In this document: piece by piece, positions 1 through 11,113 of the stretch | Numbering within the stretch: position 1 is the stretch's first letter | How the letters are laid out: each line of letters begins with the position of its first letter | Source of the DNA: Elmis aenea | Lineage: Eukaryota; Arthropoda; Insecta; Coleoptera; Elmidae | Reading direction: 5' to 3' | DNA: 64,000 nucleotides | NCBI GenBank assembly: GCA_947652605.1 | Contig: OX393581.1 | Coordinates: 29,010,788-29,074,787 of the forward strand | Program-made: the position numbers and the translations under genes | Notes under the pieces: generated by a model | Seen by the model: the letters and a program-made list of their open reading frames with translations, nothing else | Told to the model about the DNA's origin: nothing | Databases searched by the model: none

Positions 1-826
1 GATTCAAATATGGATTTAAAAAACACAAAATGATTATTACAGTGTAACTGTTAGTTTCAATAAGTATTATTTTTATTTCTCAAGGGCTCAGCATAATAGT
101 TTCCCAAGCAAGTATTTGCCACAGGCTAGTAATATGAAAAGTGTGCTAGTGTAGATGATATTGAGGTATGGGTGTCGAGTAGCAAGCATAAAAGTATGTT
201 AAATGCGATAAAAAGTGGATGTATAAGGTATGATTGTGCAAGAAATAAACAAAAAGAATATAGGTGAAAAATGAAATCAATGATTAATGAAATAGTTATG
301 AAAATCTTTGGGTTTTTAGATATCACGGGGCGAATGTATCTCGAGAGATTTACTTAGTTACCACATTAAAAAGAATTGTAATAAATAAATAATCACGTAA
401 AGAAAATAGCTGAGAATTGCAGTATATAAATGGCTAAAATTTAAAAAGATGCAAAAGTTATAGAAACTCTTACTTCATGGTCAATTCTATACAACCAAAG
501 TGAAAACGTGGAAAAAATAAAAAAATTTACTGATTGTAGTATAATTTGAGTTTTGTAAATTATAGAGAGTTGTGTTAAAATGATTTTACCTCCGAAACAT
601 CCTAATTATGCCAAACGAAACTGCTAAGAAAAATTGAGAACGATTAAAGTACCTACCTACATTGAAACTGATTAAGAATTTAATTAACGATTCTAACAGC
701 AACTGACATTATTTTGGTTCATGACAGCTTTGTTGGATAAAAAATTGACCACAATAAAAGCGGACAGTGTCAACCTTTTAGAGAAAAGTCATGAAGTTAT
801 TTTGTATGGAACGTTATTAAATTTTA
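1..826. other. AT-rich non-coding stretch
   Basis: I see no gene or recognisable repeat here. The short open frames are what chance gives in AT-rich DNA. The stretch ends where fold-back family A begins. Confidence 0.5.
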
Positions 827-1542
827 ACAAGGGAGGGTGACGATATGTTGTCGCTAGAATTTGATTAAGGCTGTGTTTATTGCGTCAAGGACATCAAAAC
901 TAAATGTTTTCCAGAGTTATACGTGCCACTGGCTATTTCCTACGGAAAAATATGGGAAAAACTGAAAAATTGGTATAAAAAGGTCATTTTTGCGATCGCG
1001 TTGGCCATGAAACCGTCAAAGACAAAAGCGAAATTCTCCTATTTACCAATGCGCGCATGCTTTGCAAGTAAAATGATGCAAAGTTTTTGAAAAAATCTTA
1101 AACGGTTCCGGAGAAAAACGTCAAAAACGAAACCCCTGCAAAAGCGCTATGATTTGAGAAATTGTGGTATATCTGTATAACTATATCTATGCGACTTGCA
1201 TAGACGTTTAACAAAGGGAAAACAGTTTTTACAAGAGCCTCGTTTTTCGCGTTTTTCTCCGGAACCGTTCAAGATTTTTTGAAAAACTTTGCACCATTTT
1301 ACTTGCAAAGGATGCGCGCATTGTTATATAGAAGAATTTCGATTTTATCTTTGACGGTTTCATGCACAACGCGATCGCAAAAGTTACCTTTATTAATCAG
1401 GTTTTCAGTTTTTTCCCTATTTTTCCGAAAGAAATGGCCAGTGGCACGTATAACTTGCAAAACATTTAGTTTTGATGTTCTAGATGCAATAAACACAGCC
1501 TTGATCAGATTCTAGCGACAACATATCGTGACCTTTCCTGGT
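827..1542. mobile_element. Fold-back element, family A, copy 1
   Basis: About 716 bp that read almost as a palindrome. The left end ACAAGGGAGGGTGACGATA is mirrored at the right end by TATCGTGACCTTTCCTGGT. Inner blocks also mirror each other: the segment with GCGATCGCGTTGGCCATGA near 1000 pairs with the one near 1370, and the segment with GGTTCCGGAGAAAAACG near 1105 pairs with the one near 1255. The unpaired middle is about 1136-1230. It has no credible protein: the open frames inside are mirror images of each other. It is a non-autonomous DNA transposon by structure; the superfamily is not clear and no clean target duplication is visible. Confidence 0.85.
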
Positions 1543-3035
1543 AAGCTTTATTATATCATATAATGCAAAATAGAAAACGAATTACCCAAGTCTAGAATAA
1601 TAAGATTGCAATGATTTATGTATCAGACGTAATCAAATATATGTTTAACGTACCTACACAATTTTACAATATCCTTTAAAGTTAATGAAAACACATAACA
1701 AGCATAACTAAGTGAAAACTATAATTGAGTAATTTACAAATTTATCGACAAAGTATTTGTGATCTGAGGGAACATTTTTTATTGCTAATTGCTATTGTTG
1801 AAATTTTAATTTAATAGCGGTGCCAAATCATAAATTAAAAGATCCTTTTAAAATAAAAAGTATGCTCGTAGGTGGCACTGCGAATTGGATACATTTAATA
1901 TAATTAACAGCAAATCTACAAATTTACAACTTCCGAAATAACATTCCAGACCGTTCAGGTATAATTTTTTTAATTCACTTGTTATGTTTTGCTAGCTAAT
2001 GTCTCTGTTTTTATTCCTTTGTCTCTCTATTCATCATTTTCTATGAAACCATGTGCTCACCATTTTATTGTGTAGTAATACAGCAACTACGAGAAAAATT
2101 ACTACATTTTAAACCTTACAACTTAATTATCGTAAAAGGGATATATTGTCGAAAAAGGTAAAATGCACAAATTTTCACTATTATCCAAACTGTAAAGACT
2201 GGTACTTTAGCTTGTATGCTTGTTTTATGTGTTTTGTCCATTACTATTAAAGCGTGATGTAAAAATTTAATTGCAAAATGTTACATAAATAGCTAGCAAT
2301 ATACGTGCAAAACAAAATAACGTGAAAATTTATGTTCCTCTACTTCCTCGCAAATGTTGTGTAAACTTTCTACAGAAACCTCTCATTTTATTACAGAAAA
2401 CATTTGGTTTTCGTGACCGTATTCAACAGTTCCTTAACACAATCCATAAATTCTAATAGCGAACAGCGACAGCACTAAAAAATATGAGCAACATAAAATT
2501 GTTGATACTCAAAAACGTAGATTCCTGTTGTTTAAAAAGCAGCGGACATGCCTGCTGACGAACGAACCGAAAACCTTTGCTTTTCTTGTTCGCAAGTTTA
2601 TTAGTAACTCACGCTACGATACACTGCAACGCGAAAATCATACATTAGCATATTCTGCCATCAGTGCATTGATTGTATTCCATGTATCGCCGTCAATCTC
2701 TTGAGATGCAAGTGCCTCACCATCCATGATGGTTGATAAATCATGATTGAAAAGTACAAATTAATACTGGTATGCCGGAAGGCGGTGTAGGCTTGGCTAT
2801 AGTAATTTTCGCAGTGCATTTCATTGTTAATTAACACTATGACTACTTCAAGAATAGATAGCGACGCGTTATTTTTAAACTTAACTCGTGTGACAAGTAG
2901 AAGAACGTATAACGTACGGTGCATGTATGTAATTTTCTTATTAGAATTAGAGAATATGTTTCTTATGTCCTTATAATTTATTTTTGATAGTTATTGCATC
3001 AGTTCACAGTTAGTCATTAGTTTAAAAATAATAAA
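1543..3035. other. Non-coding stretch, no recognisable feature
   Basis: AT-rich sequence without splice-bordered open frames or obvious repeats. The 87-codon open frame on the minus strand near 2661-2924 has no domain-like composition and I do not call it a gene. Confidence 0.45.
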
Positions 3036-3043
3036 TGAGAATA

Positions 3044-3112
3044 ATTACAGTAAATCTCCCGAGACAGTGTTAAAAAGCTTGTCGTAAGTCGAGTTGGTCG
3101 TAAACCGAAAAT
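3044..3112. repeat. Possible Tc1/mariner-pogo-type transposon end
   Basis: The segment starts ACAGTAAATCTCCCGAGAC and goes on to GTCGTAAGTCGAGTTGGTCG. Pogo/Tigger elements often begin CAGT-(A/G)-AA-CTC followed by a CG-containing stretch, and similar ends occur near 11050-11113 and 18470-18612. Only one end is visible, so this is a weak call. Confidence 0.25.
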
Positions 3113-3309
3113 ATTCTTATACTATTGAATTGATCAGCAGTAGTAGTTACAAAGTAATACGCAATAGAGGCGACTGTTATGCTAATTATAAATGAGCTAT
3201 AATTTTTGCCCTGAGCTGCTCGCATCAGTACATTTTTTATTTATAATTTTATTAATAACTTATATTGTATGTTTGAGCAACTCAACTGCTAATTAAATAC
3301 TCCTACTTA

Positions 3310-4442
3310 TTATGGGGAAATCAAAAGAAAAGACGTATGGAGGGACCTAAGAAGAAAGGGAATAGAAATAGAAACAATCGACATAATAAAAGCGATGTAC
3401 GAAAAAACAGTAAATATTGTAAGAACACAAAATGAAGCATCGGAAGAGTTTGAAACAAAAGAAGGCTTAAAACAAGGATGCATGCTCAGTCCATTATTAT
3501 TCTCAGTAGTCATAGATGGGGTAATTAAAGAAGTAAAACAAAAAAAAAACCGTTCGACCTAGGCTGGAAAACTGGAAAATGGAAAAAATTCACATAACGG
3601 AGCTAATGTTCGCAAACGACATGGTCTTAGTCGCAGAAAGAAAAAAAAATCTGCAACATAATTTAGCAACTCTAAACCAAGAATTGGAAAAAAATAATAT
3701 GAAAATAAATACCGGAAAAACTAAAACTATGACCGTTACAACAGAGAACAAAAGGCATAACATCACTTTAAATGGGCTTAGGTTGGAACAGGTAGAAAGC
3801 TTTAAATATTTAGGAGTGATCATAGAGAAAAATGGAGAAATGGACAAGGAAATAAGCGAAAGGACAGGAATTGTGGAAAGAATATTTAACAGTTTAAGAA
3901 CAACATTTTTTGTAAATAGAGGAGTCCCAAAACAAACAAAAGTGGAAGTGGTCAAAAAGGTAGTAACTCCAGCACTTTAATACGGAAGTGAAACGTGGGC
4001 ACTCATACATAAGAATATTAAAAATAGTAAAATAGTCGAGTGAATGCAGCCGAAGTGAGATTTCTAAGAAAAATCCTAGGAAAAACAAAAAAAGACAGAT
4101 TCAGAAACGAAACATATAGAGAACAATTTAAGATAAAATCAGTTGAAACAAAAATACAGGAAAGGCAGATGGGATGGTTGGGTCACACTTATAGGATGAA
4201 AGAAGAAAGGTTAACCAGAAGAGCATATGAAGCAAAAACACAGAAAAAAAAACAAAAGAGGTAGACCGAGAAAAACCTGGCACGACGAAGTTAAAAAAGC
4301 AGCAGCGGATAGAAACATCAAATGGAAAGACATAAAAAGGCTAGCACAAGACAGAAAAACATGAAAAAAAGTCAGCACAACACAACTCAACAGTTCTAAA
4401 CCGAACAGTAGAAGGACTCATGACCAAATAAATAAAATAAAA
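3310..4442 (+). pseudogene. Decayed non-LTR retrotransposon (LINE), 3' part with reverse transcriptase and C-terminal domain
   Basis: This is the 3' part of a LINE polyprotein in at least three frames. The first piece (3326-3557) carries the reverse transcriptase palm motif GLKQGCMLSPLLF. The second (3579-3980) carries FANDMV at the place of the catalytic F/YADD, so the second catalytic aspartate is asparagine, and then the SFKYLGVII motif. A TAA interrupts what should read LxYGSETWAL near 3978. The third piece (4040-4264) holds RFLRKILGKTKKDRFRNETY and QMGWLGHTYRM, the usual tail of many insect endonuclease-reverse transcriptases. The reading then shifts to RGRPRKTWHDEV and stops near 4364. 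Two of the frame changes fall in poly-A runs (about 3540-3549 and 4247-4256). The 5' endonuclease part is missing. The 3' end is an AAATA-type tail. The element is dead; I do not assign a clade. Confidence 0.88.
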
Positions 4443-5653
4443 TTATTGGTTTTGAAACATGCGAAAATAGCCTTAAATTATTATTTTCATCTAGATTATC
4501 TGTCATTTGTCCCAAGAGATAAGATCCGAGATCGTGTAACTGTTTTTTTTTCTATCGCCTGTAATAACCGACATATCCTGCATTTCCTTCGAAAATAAAA
4601 TAATTTGTACACAGTTTTTTACATATATTTAAGTTGCGTTTTACCGTAAGTACATTTGTGCTTATTATCTAAATTGCGCAACCCTAATTCTGTAAAGTAC
4701 ACCACGGAGGCGCCTGCATTTAAAATTTGACAAGAACCGATTTTTTTTATGTTTTGGAACTTAAAACCACTCATTATCAATAACGCTGTTATAGGCAATT
4801 TTGTAAGAATTCAGCGCATATATTCTCACTTGTTTAGTTTAATATTGTATGGGTAGGAACTGAAAATATCAAGAACACGCTACATTTGCATTTAAATATA
4901 ATTTTTAAACGTTGCATGTTCAAAGCTTTGATTTTATAAATATATAAAAGTTGAAATTGTGGTTATCAAGACAGCTCGTATATTCATTTCTTGGAAATCA
5001 AGTTTCACAAATATTTACCCAAAACTTTAAACCATTAACTGGGTTTGCATTTTTCTACCTTAAAGCTAATGTATCGAGTATTTTTTATTTATTAGAATAT
5101 AGCAGGTTCCATCAAGATATTCGATTTTTCTTTATATTTATGAATTAAGCAACTTAATCAAATATGAGCAAGGCTGTTCTATAAAGCTGTATAAACTAGA
5201 TATTTTTATGTACACGTAAATTAATATTTACAGCTCATTTTTACGGTATTGGCCAAGTAAATATTTTCTGTATGGGAATAAATTTCCAAAAATTATGTCA
5301 ACAGGCACAGTTTGAAGTGTTTTGATTATTTTAATTTGTCATTTTTTTAAAATGAACATAGAAAACATTTAACAACATTTCTTTCGTTCCTTCAAGGAGC
5401 TGCATACAAGTCATTTCATAATCAGATAACATATGTTATCTAGTTTATGATTTGAGCAGTTTTTCAAATAAATGTCATTGAATCTGGATCTGCAGTACAC
5501 CAGCATAAAACAGCGCGAAAGTTAGTTTATCAAGGAAATAAAATTAAAATTAACCAACCAAGCTTTTAGATCAGATTTTGACACCATTTGAAAAAAAAAC
5601 AACACTTACATAAAACCTACAATTATGAATAAATAAATAAATCCTTATCTTAC
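4443..5653. other. Presumed intron downstream of the cadherin exon
   Basis: On the minus strand this follows the GTAAGA splice donor of the cadherin exon. It is AT-rich, with no second exon and no clear repeat. An AAATAAAT run flanks the donor near 5630-5642. The intron runs to at least the LINE fragment and probably beyond the window edge. Confidence 0.5.
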
Positions 5654-5962
5654 CTCTACAGTAATCGTTGTATCTGTATGTTGAATTCCATCACTCGCTC
5701 TAATGGTTAATTTATAAATGTCTTGTGTTTCACGGTCCAAGGCATCAACTAGTCTTAGTACTCCAGAAATACCGTCAAGCGAAAAATGTCCGTCATCTCC
5801 TGACATTAACGTATACTGCAGGTTGCCCAGCGTATCTGGATCTTCAGCTTTTATAGTGGCGACTGGTTGCCCTGGACCTAGGTCTTCCGAAACCGAATAT
5901 TTTAGTGGCGTGTCTTTGAACGACGGAGGACTGTCGTTTTTATCCAAGACGGTAATTCGGAC
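5654..5962 (-). CDS. Internal exon encoding one extracellular cadherin repeat
   Basis: This exon encodes 103 residues of a cadherin-family adhesion protein, a membrane protein that binds partners through calcium-stiffened extracellular repeats. On the minus strand it is bordered by TTTTTCAG before GTCCGA and by GTAAGA after GAG. Both borders are phase 0 and 309 is divisible by three. The residues form one repeat register: DKND (7-10) followed by SPP, SED (25-27), DPD (41-43), LDRE (75-78) and ASDG (89-92), which are the usual calcium-site positions. The exon ends TVE and begins VRITVLDKND, so two such exons would join cleanly into the VxVxDxND linker between repeats. I picked the splice borders rather than an internal TTG that opens a shorter frame. 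DKNDSPP replaces the commoner DxNDNxP. No signal peptide, membrane segment or other repeat is in the window, so the specific cadherin cannot be named. The exon looks intact and is clearly less AT-rich than its surroundings. Confidence 0.93.
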
Positions 5963-7289
5963 CTGAAAAACATATTACATTATAACAAACGAATTAAACA
6001 ATTAATTACAATTTTATCCATAGTTATAAACATTACTTTTTCTATGCATGTTTTGTCCTCTATATTTGTTTTGCGAATTTCAACTAGTGTAAATATATAA
6101 AACTTTAAATCAAGTCTATTTAACATAGTTCCGCGATTTTTTATTGTTAGGTTCGTTATTTCTGGTTTAAAACAAACGTTATTACAACAGTAGTTACCGC
6201 TATTACAATTATTCTGCATTGTTTTGTTTCTGTTTTTTTTTTACTTAGATCATATCCAAGTCATTAATACTACACAAACGTACAGTTAATAAATAGCTTT
6301 GCCTTTAAAACACATATGATAATAGTATTATTTAAAGATTTAACTTTTAACTCTTAAGAGCTATTCAAAAGAAAATACGTACCAAATATTTATATATTTT
6401 TTAAAAATTAATCGACTTTATGAGTTAAAAGATCAGCCAAAGTATGCAATATCATCGAAACCCCACACTTCTTCTTAGAATTCTTCATTTTTTAATCCTT
6501 TTTGATAACACTAACACTAAGGTTGAGTTATTCTATAAGCGATTAACGTGTGCTGTTAAAAAGATTCTTAAAATTAAGTAAGAAATTCGAAACATAGTTT
6601 CTGCAAAAAAAAAGTATTATACGAAAGAGAAATAAAATAATAAATGAATAAAACTATGGTAGGTAATTAAATAAGTGTATATTTAAATTAAAATAATTCT
6701 GCTGTTCCTTTTGCTTTTGAATTTATTGACTTACTAATCACTACATTTTAATATGCAAAAGAAATAATTACATATTCTCTGGTTTCGCCCATTAACTGTG
6801 CCACTGAAGCAGTTATTGACGCGGTAACATGTATAATTTCCATTACAAATTCATGTTTTTCACTAATTAGTTGCAATTTATTATAAAAGTGGTAAATAAA
6901 CACTAAAATTAAGATATATATTTGTTCATGTAATCGTAATAATGTTTTCAATTGTAAGTTTTTATTCACACAAAATTTCGTGAAGTATTGTTATGTGGCA
7001 ATGTTTTTTATATATTTTAAAGAAGTACGTTATGTTTTCGTGATTAGTAGTAAAGTAATAGGAAAAGTTTGTTTACATACTTGATTGATTCAGTTTAGGA
7101 ATGCACGTAATGCTATGTAGTTATTTATAAATTTATCAGGCATGTTAACAATGCTATAATTGTTAGGATATTTTTCCTTGAGACAATTCCTCCGTTGTAT
7201 ACAACATTTATTCTACATCTCATTAATTTTTTCTGAATCAATATATGATGAGAACTTAAACAGTTGAAGTTGAGAGCTGGGTGGTTGAA
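5963..7289. other. Presumed intron upstream of the cadherin exon
   Basis: On the minus strand this leads into the TTTTTCAG acceptor of the cadherin exon. It is AT-rich. I see no exon and no clear repeat in it. Confidence 0.45.
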
Positions 7290-7640
7290 ATGCTGAATTA
7301 TTTCAGGTACGTTTCAGCTGCATTTCACTCTTCCGAGAAAAGTCCGAGACAAGTTGAACAAAGATCGCAAAGTGACGAAAACAAGCGTACACTTAGTTAA
7401 TACCCAGATCTCATTAGTATTCTTCGCGAATTAATCCAAAAACAGAGCGGTAAAAGACACCGACAACATTCACCGGCGTACATTCCGACCCCGCTCATTT
7501 CAGCCGCTAAACGACGTCAAGCAGCACTGCAGATATTTCAAAATCGTGCTGAAAAAGTTCTTAGTCAAGCGGATGCGATTCATAAACATCTACCTGAGAA
7601 TGTGACATGGCCAGGAGCGGACTACACTTTCCTTCCCTAG
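7290..7640 (+). pseudogene. Protein-like reading frame of unknown family with one internal stop
   Basis: From an ATG at 7290 one frame runs to TAG at 7638-7640, broken only by TAA at 7398-7400 (codon 37). Composition is unlike the neighbouring DNA: it is rich in Arg, Gln, Ala and Glu codons and markedly less AT-rich. The second part (from about 7404) has an amphipathic, helix-like region around KRRQAALQIFQNRAEKVLSQ and ends WPGADYTFLP. I do not recognise the family. It could be a decayed retrocopy, a fragment of a transposon or viral-like gene, or a real terminal exon that begins after the stop, for example at the AG of ACCCAG at 7402-7407. No polyadenylation signal follows directly. It runs antisense to the cadherin exon 1.3 kb away. 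Confidence 0.5.
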
Positions 7641-8736
7641 TTCTATGACAGTCAACTCATTAAAAACCAATAATTCAATTTTTCTAGGTAATCTACAGGA
7701 TGTCCCATCAATGCATTGATTTCTGCACGCGTTTTAGTACGTATTTCCGACTGGAGACGTATCGGTAGCTCGGTACGTGTTGGCGTGAGGCGTGGACCTG
7801 CATTTTACTGTCATCAGACGCATATTATACTATTTAAAGGAGAATGTATTCAAAGTAAACATTCTGAGCCCTCTTTAAATAAATCCTTCCGTAGTTTTGC
7901 CTCAGGGGCTAGTCAGAAAAAAAAAGCATCGAGTTGCAATGTGTTTTGAGAACTCTAGTCTTGTAACTTCTTTATTCTAAGAGATGCAGCTTTGGTTTCC
8001 CATACAAAATTGTTGAAAGATTGAACTCCTTTATAGATTATGCCATTGAATTTTACGTAAAAAGATCTATTTATTGTAAAGTTTTATTCTCAATTTTTTC
8101 AATGGAATACCACATTTAAAAAAAAGTGTACGATACACAGAGTATATGGAAGAACCATCGTACATGTAATAATTTCTTATTAGGTACCTAAACATAAAGG
8201 TTACTACTAATAAACACTTTTCAAAAAATTTCTCATCAAGCCAACAAAGCATCAAAAGTATTAACATTTTTAGACTTGGTGATATACAACAACCATATAC
8301 TTGAAAACTGAACCCAAAATAAGGCATTACAAGAGTGTTGTTGTTAGACCAATACTGTATATGCAGTTCAAACGAGACATAACATAGTGATGATAAAGAG
8401 ATAGAGATTGGAAATAACTGAAATGAATAAACTGGAGGAGAAGAGGTAAACCAGATGTACATTCATAAGAAAAAACAGTATGAATGTTATGGCAATGCAA
8501 AAGAACAAAAAGGGAGATCAATTCACAATTGGAAATGAGAACGGAACAATCATATTTCAAAAATAAGACAAGACTGGTCATAATAGTAGATAAGCAATTC
8601 TTCTTCTGCACGAAAGAGAAATCCAAGATTACAAAAGAGGTGAAGAAAGAACCTAGAAGAAATAGATAGATAATAGTCTACTAATAAAATGCAGAAAAAG
8701 GAGAAGACGACTTTTTTAAAAATTAACAATATTGTA
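7641..8736. other. Non-coding stretch with a possible transposon end
   Basis: TACAGGATGTCCCATCAATG near 7695 resembles the CAGGGTGTCCC ends of the fold-back elements elsewhere in the window, and 7716-7830 is less AT-rich than its surroundings. From about 8310 the plus strand is purine-rich and may be an old decayed element. I can support no gene. The 131- and 99-codon minus-strand frames here look like chance openings in this skewed sequence. Confidence 0.35.
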
Positions 8737-8883
8737 CAGAGTGGTTTAAATTCGATGGGATTACATGGGTATCTCACTTAATAGTCAAGATAGAGAAACG
8801 CTTAAATTACCAAAAATTTTCCTTTTTTTTTAGAACCACTCAGAGCAGTTGTCAAATATGTTCTATCATTTCCGTTTTTTCTT

Positions 8884-8884
<1 letters not shown>

Positions 8885-8917
<33 letters not shown>

Positions 8918-8930
8918 TTTTTTTTTTTGT
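8885..8930. repeat. Poly-T tract
   Basis: There are 32 consecutive T bases (8885-8916), then a further T-rich run broken by two G bases. It could be a homopolymer expansion, or the reversed poly-A tail of a retrocopied sequence on the minus strand; no recognisable retrotransposon body lies next to it. Confidence 0.8.
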
Positions 8931-9021
8931 TTTCACAGCCTACTTTTTGTTTCTCATCTGTAAAAAAATTGATAAACCTTTGTCTTGCGTATTATTGAAA
9001 ATAAATACATAAACCCTTATA

Positions 9022-9459
9022 CAGGGACTTGCATTAGTGCGTCGGGCTTTCATAGCGCCCACCCGTAGAATATAGAAAAAAATTTAAATAGTACAAAAAA
9101 TAATTCGTTTGAAAAGATCTACGTCTTAAAATTATTTTCATCTACACAGGGTGTCCCATTTTTACGCTATAACAAAAACAAAGATTTTTTAAATGGAACA
9201 TCCTGTATATTTTTAGGACTTCGGATGTCATTTTTAACCTCTACATGAATGTGTTCACTTTTTGATTTTGTGTCAGTGTTGCCAACTTATAAATTTTTTT
9301 CCGAAATATCTTACGTAAGCAGGCTTAACTTTAAAAAATCGTTGCGACCTCGTTTTATGAAGTTAAGAAATAAGTTTTAGCAATAATGTTGGTCCGGTTA
9401 GGGAGCTCCTACGGGCGCGGCGCTATGAAAGCCCGACGCACTAATGCATCAGGACCCTG
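9022..9459. mobile_element. Inverted-repeat MITE J, inserted in fold-back K
   Basis: The element begins CAGGGACTTGCATTAGTGCG and ends with the mirror, CGCACTAATGCATCAGGACC then CTG. The inverted repeats run about 40 bp, as far as GCTTTCATAGCGCC. TATA stands directly on both sides (9018-9021 and 9460-9463), which fits a TA or TATA target duplication. There is no coding capacity. Confidence 0.85.
9147..9205. mobile_element. 59-bp micro inverted-repeat element inside J
   Basis: CAGGGTGTCCCATTTTTA at the left is mirrored by TTTAAATGGAACATCCTG at the right, with only about 23 bases between. The ends match the CAGGGTGTCCC family seen at 49418 and 60453. It may be a minimal element or a much-deleted copy. 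Confidence 0.5.
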
Positions 9460-10785
9460 TATATTTGAAATGGGAAAAAAATAAGAAATTTAAATAGGTC
9501 ATAGCCAACTTATAGCTTCTATTTAAAAAAGGTAAGTTTGTGTCATAACTTTTTAACGGCGAGCGTAAAAAATATTTTTTTTGTACTATCAAAATTAACG
9601 TAAAAATATCTAAAAATAATCTTTATAAACCTTTTCGATATGTACAATAATAAGAGAGATATGACATATTATAATAACAAAAAAGCAGTTTTTCTTTAAT
9701 AACTCAAAAACCGGAAATAATAGAATATTTTTGAAAAGGGTTCTGAGTCTGTCCTAAAAAACTGAAAATTTTTGGTAATTTTACCGTTTCTCAATCTTAT
9801 ATTTTGTTAAAATAATTGATAATTTACGAATAGCATTACATGTATTTTGAATAATTCCAAATGCAGAATGCAACATAATGTGCTAATTTTCTTACAAAAA
9901 AAAGAGTTTATTAACTGATCACAATTTTTTTGCCTATATCGTATATATTTCCGTTTGACCAACTGTTTGTTGTATATACATATAGCCTGTCGTATAACTC
10001 TATTTTTTACGTTTTGATTCGAACATCTATCCGTGCGAACAAAATCATGTTGTGCAAATTTCCGGTCACAAAAGTTTATCATACGGCCGTCATCCCTTTC
10101 CAACACAAGTTGTTACCACTTTAGATTATTGCAAAAGTAATCGGATATGTACGGTTACACGGCCTGCTAAATTTATATTCGTACTACCTGCAAACTGACA
10201 ACTTGCATAAAATCGTAAAATTACTGTTTAGTATTGACTAAAAACATTTTAAGTGCTAACTTCTTAAACATAAATCTACTTAACGTCCTCCTCTATCTGA
10301 ATACAATGGACGTGTTTGTTTAATATTTTTATAAGCCGATTAAGTGAGCTAAATGCAAATGGTTTTAGGTAATCATCACTACTCCAAACGCATCGCTAAG
10401 AGCATGGACTTTACATTAATATATAATGAAAAACAACATTTGTGTTTCTTTAAACCTACATAAGCTTCTTTTTATTACAGGTTGTACGTCAAAAAGAAAT
10501 TTGAACGTCGCAGGTTACAAATATTGTGACACAAGAACACTAAAATGAAAGACGAAATATTTTCTTTTAAAATTTTATATCGAAAAAATAAAACGAAAAC
10601 AATAATAGTACATAAAAAAGATTATTTCATTTACTACCTAAGTTTGGAGCATACTGCGGTATTCACGAAATTGATTATCAGTTTTAGAAATTAGATTATT
10701 GATATAAAAAGAATATTTTAGAAATGGTGTTGCATAACATAAAATATAAAAAACCTTTTTTTAAAATAATAAGATTGCCATTTAC

Positions 10786-10810
10786 GAAGAGACGAGAGTC
10801 TCGACACTGG
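10786..10810 (+). repeat. Stem-loop repeat, degenerate hammerhead-like motif
   Basis: A perfect stem GAGAC / GTCTC closes the loop GAGA and is followed by GACACTGG. The same block recurs at 57981-58005 with GAAACTGG. This copy lacks the upstream CTGA box, so it is probably dead if it was ever a ribozyme. Confidence 0.4.
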
Positions 10811-11049
10811 CCTAGCGTTCCTACAAGAGATGCTTTAAAGAAATGTAAGTGATTTATAATTTAACTTATATTTATTAACAAATTAATAACTTAATAGTTT
10901 AGGCATTTAACTGGGTTAAAGACATTTTCTTTTATGAAGTAAATACAGCATAAAATAACGTCATATTAACTCATTTAATGAACTTCATAGCTCTAGAAAT
11001 AAGCGAAATTCCAGTCTAGCTCATACTAATCGGCTTATACGTTCGATTT

Positions 11050-11113
11050 CAGATGACTTCGCTGGTTAAATTAAAGGACGGATAATCGAGTAACGGTTAA
11101 CCGAGATTTTACT
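11050..11113. repeat. Possible pogo-type transposon end
   Basis: Read on the minus strand the end is GCAGTAAAATCTCGGTTAAC followed by CGTTACTCGATTATCCGTCC. This is the style of Tigger/pogo inverted repeats (CAGT..AA-CTCG..TTATCCG). No partner end is visible nearby. Confidence 0.35.

Larger units (their letters stand above)
8737..9799. mobile_element. Fold-back element K, split by a later insertion
   Basis: The arm at about 8778-8882 (GAGAAACGCTTAAATTACC, then AGAACCACTCAGAG, then ATGTTCTATCATTTCCG) reappears reversed at about 9705-9799 (CCGGAAATAATAGAATAT, then GTCTGTCC, then GGTAATTTTACCGTTTCTC). The left end, ACAGAGTGG followed by AAATTCGA and GGGTATCTCACTTA, resembles the ends of family B. 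The right end is cut off after the matching arm. Element J sits between the arms, so K was there first. A long T run (8885-8916) marks the inner edge of the left arm. Confidence 0.7.

Noticed and set aside
1279..1515. 78-codon frame on the plus strand and its counterpart on the minus strand, with a similar frame at 21411-21656
   Set aside because: They lie in the arms of fold-back family A. The similarity between strands is the palindrome, not a gene.
7716..7949. 77-codon frame after the unknown pseudogene
   Set aside because: It starts beside a transposon-like ACAGGATGTCCC end, ends in a lysine-rich tail from an A run, and shows no domain.
8067..8777. Overlapping frames of 75-131 codons on the minus strand and 61 on the plus strand
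   Set aside because: The plus strand is purine-rich and so lacks stops by composition. There is no motif, no splice context and no codon pattern.
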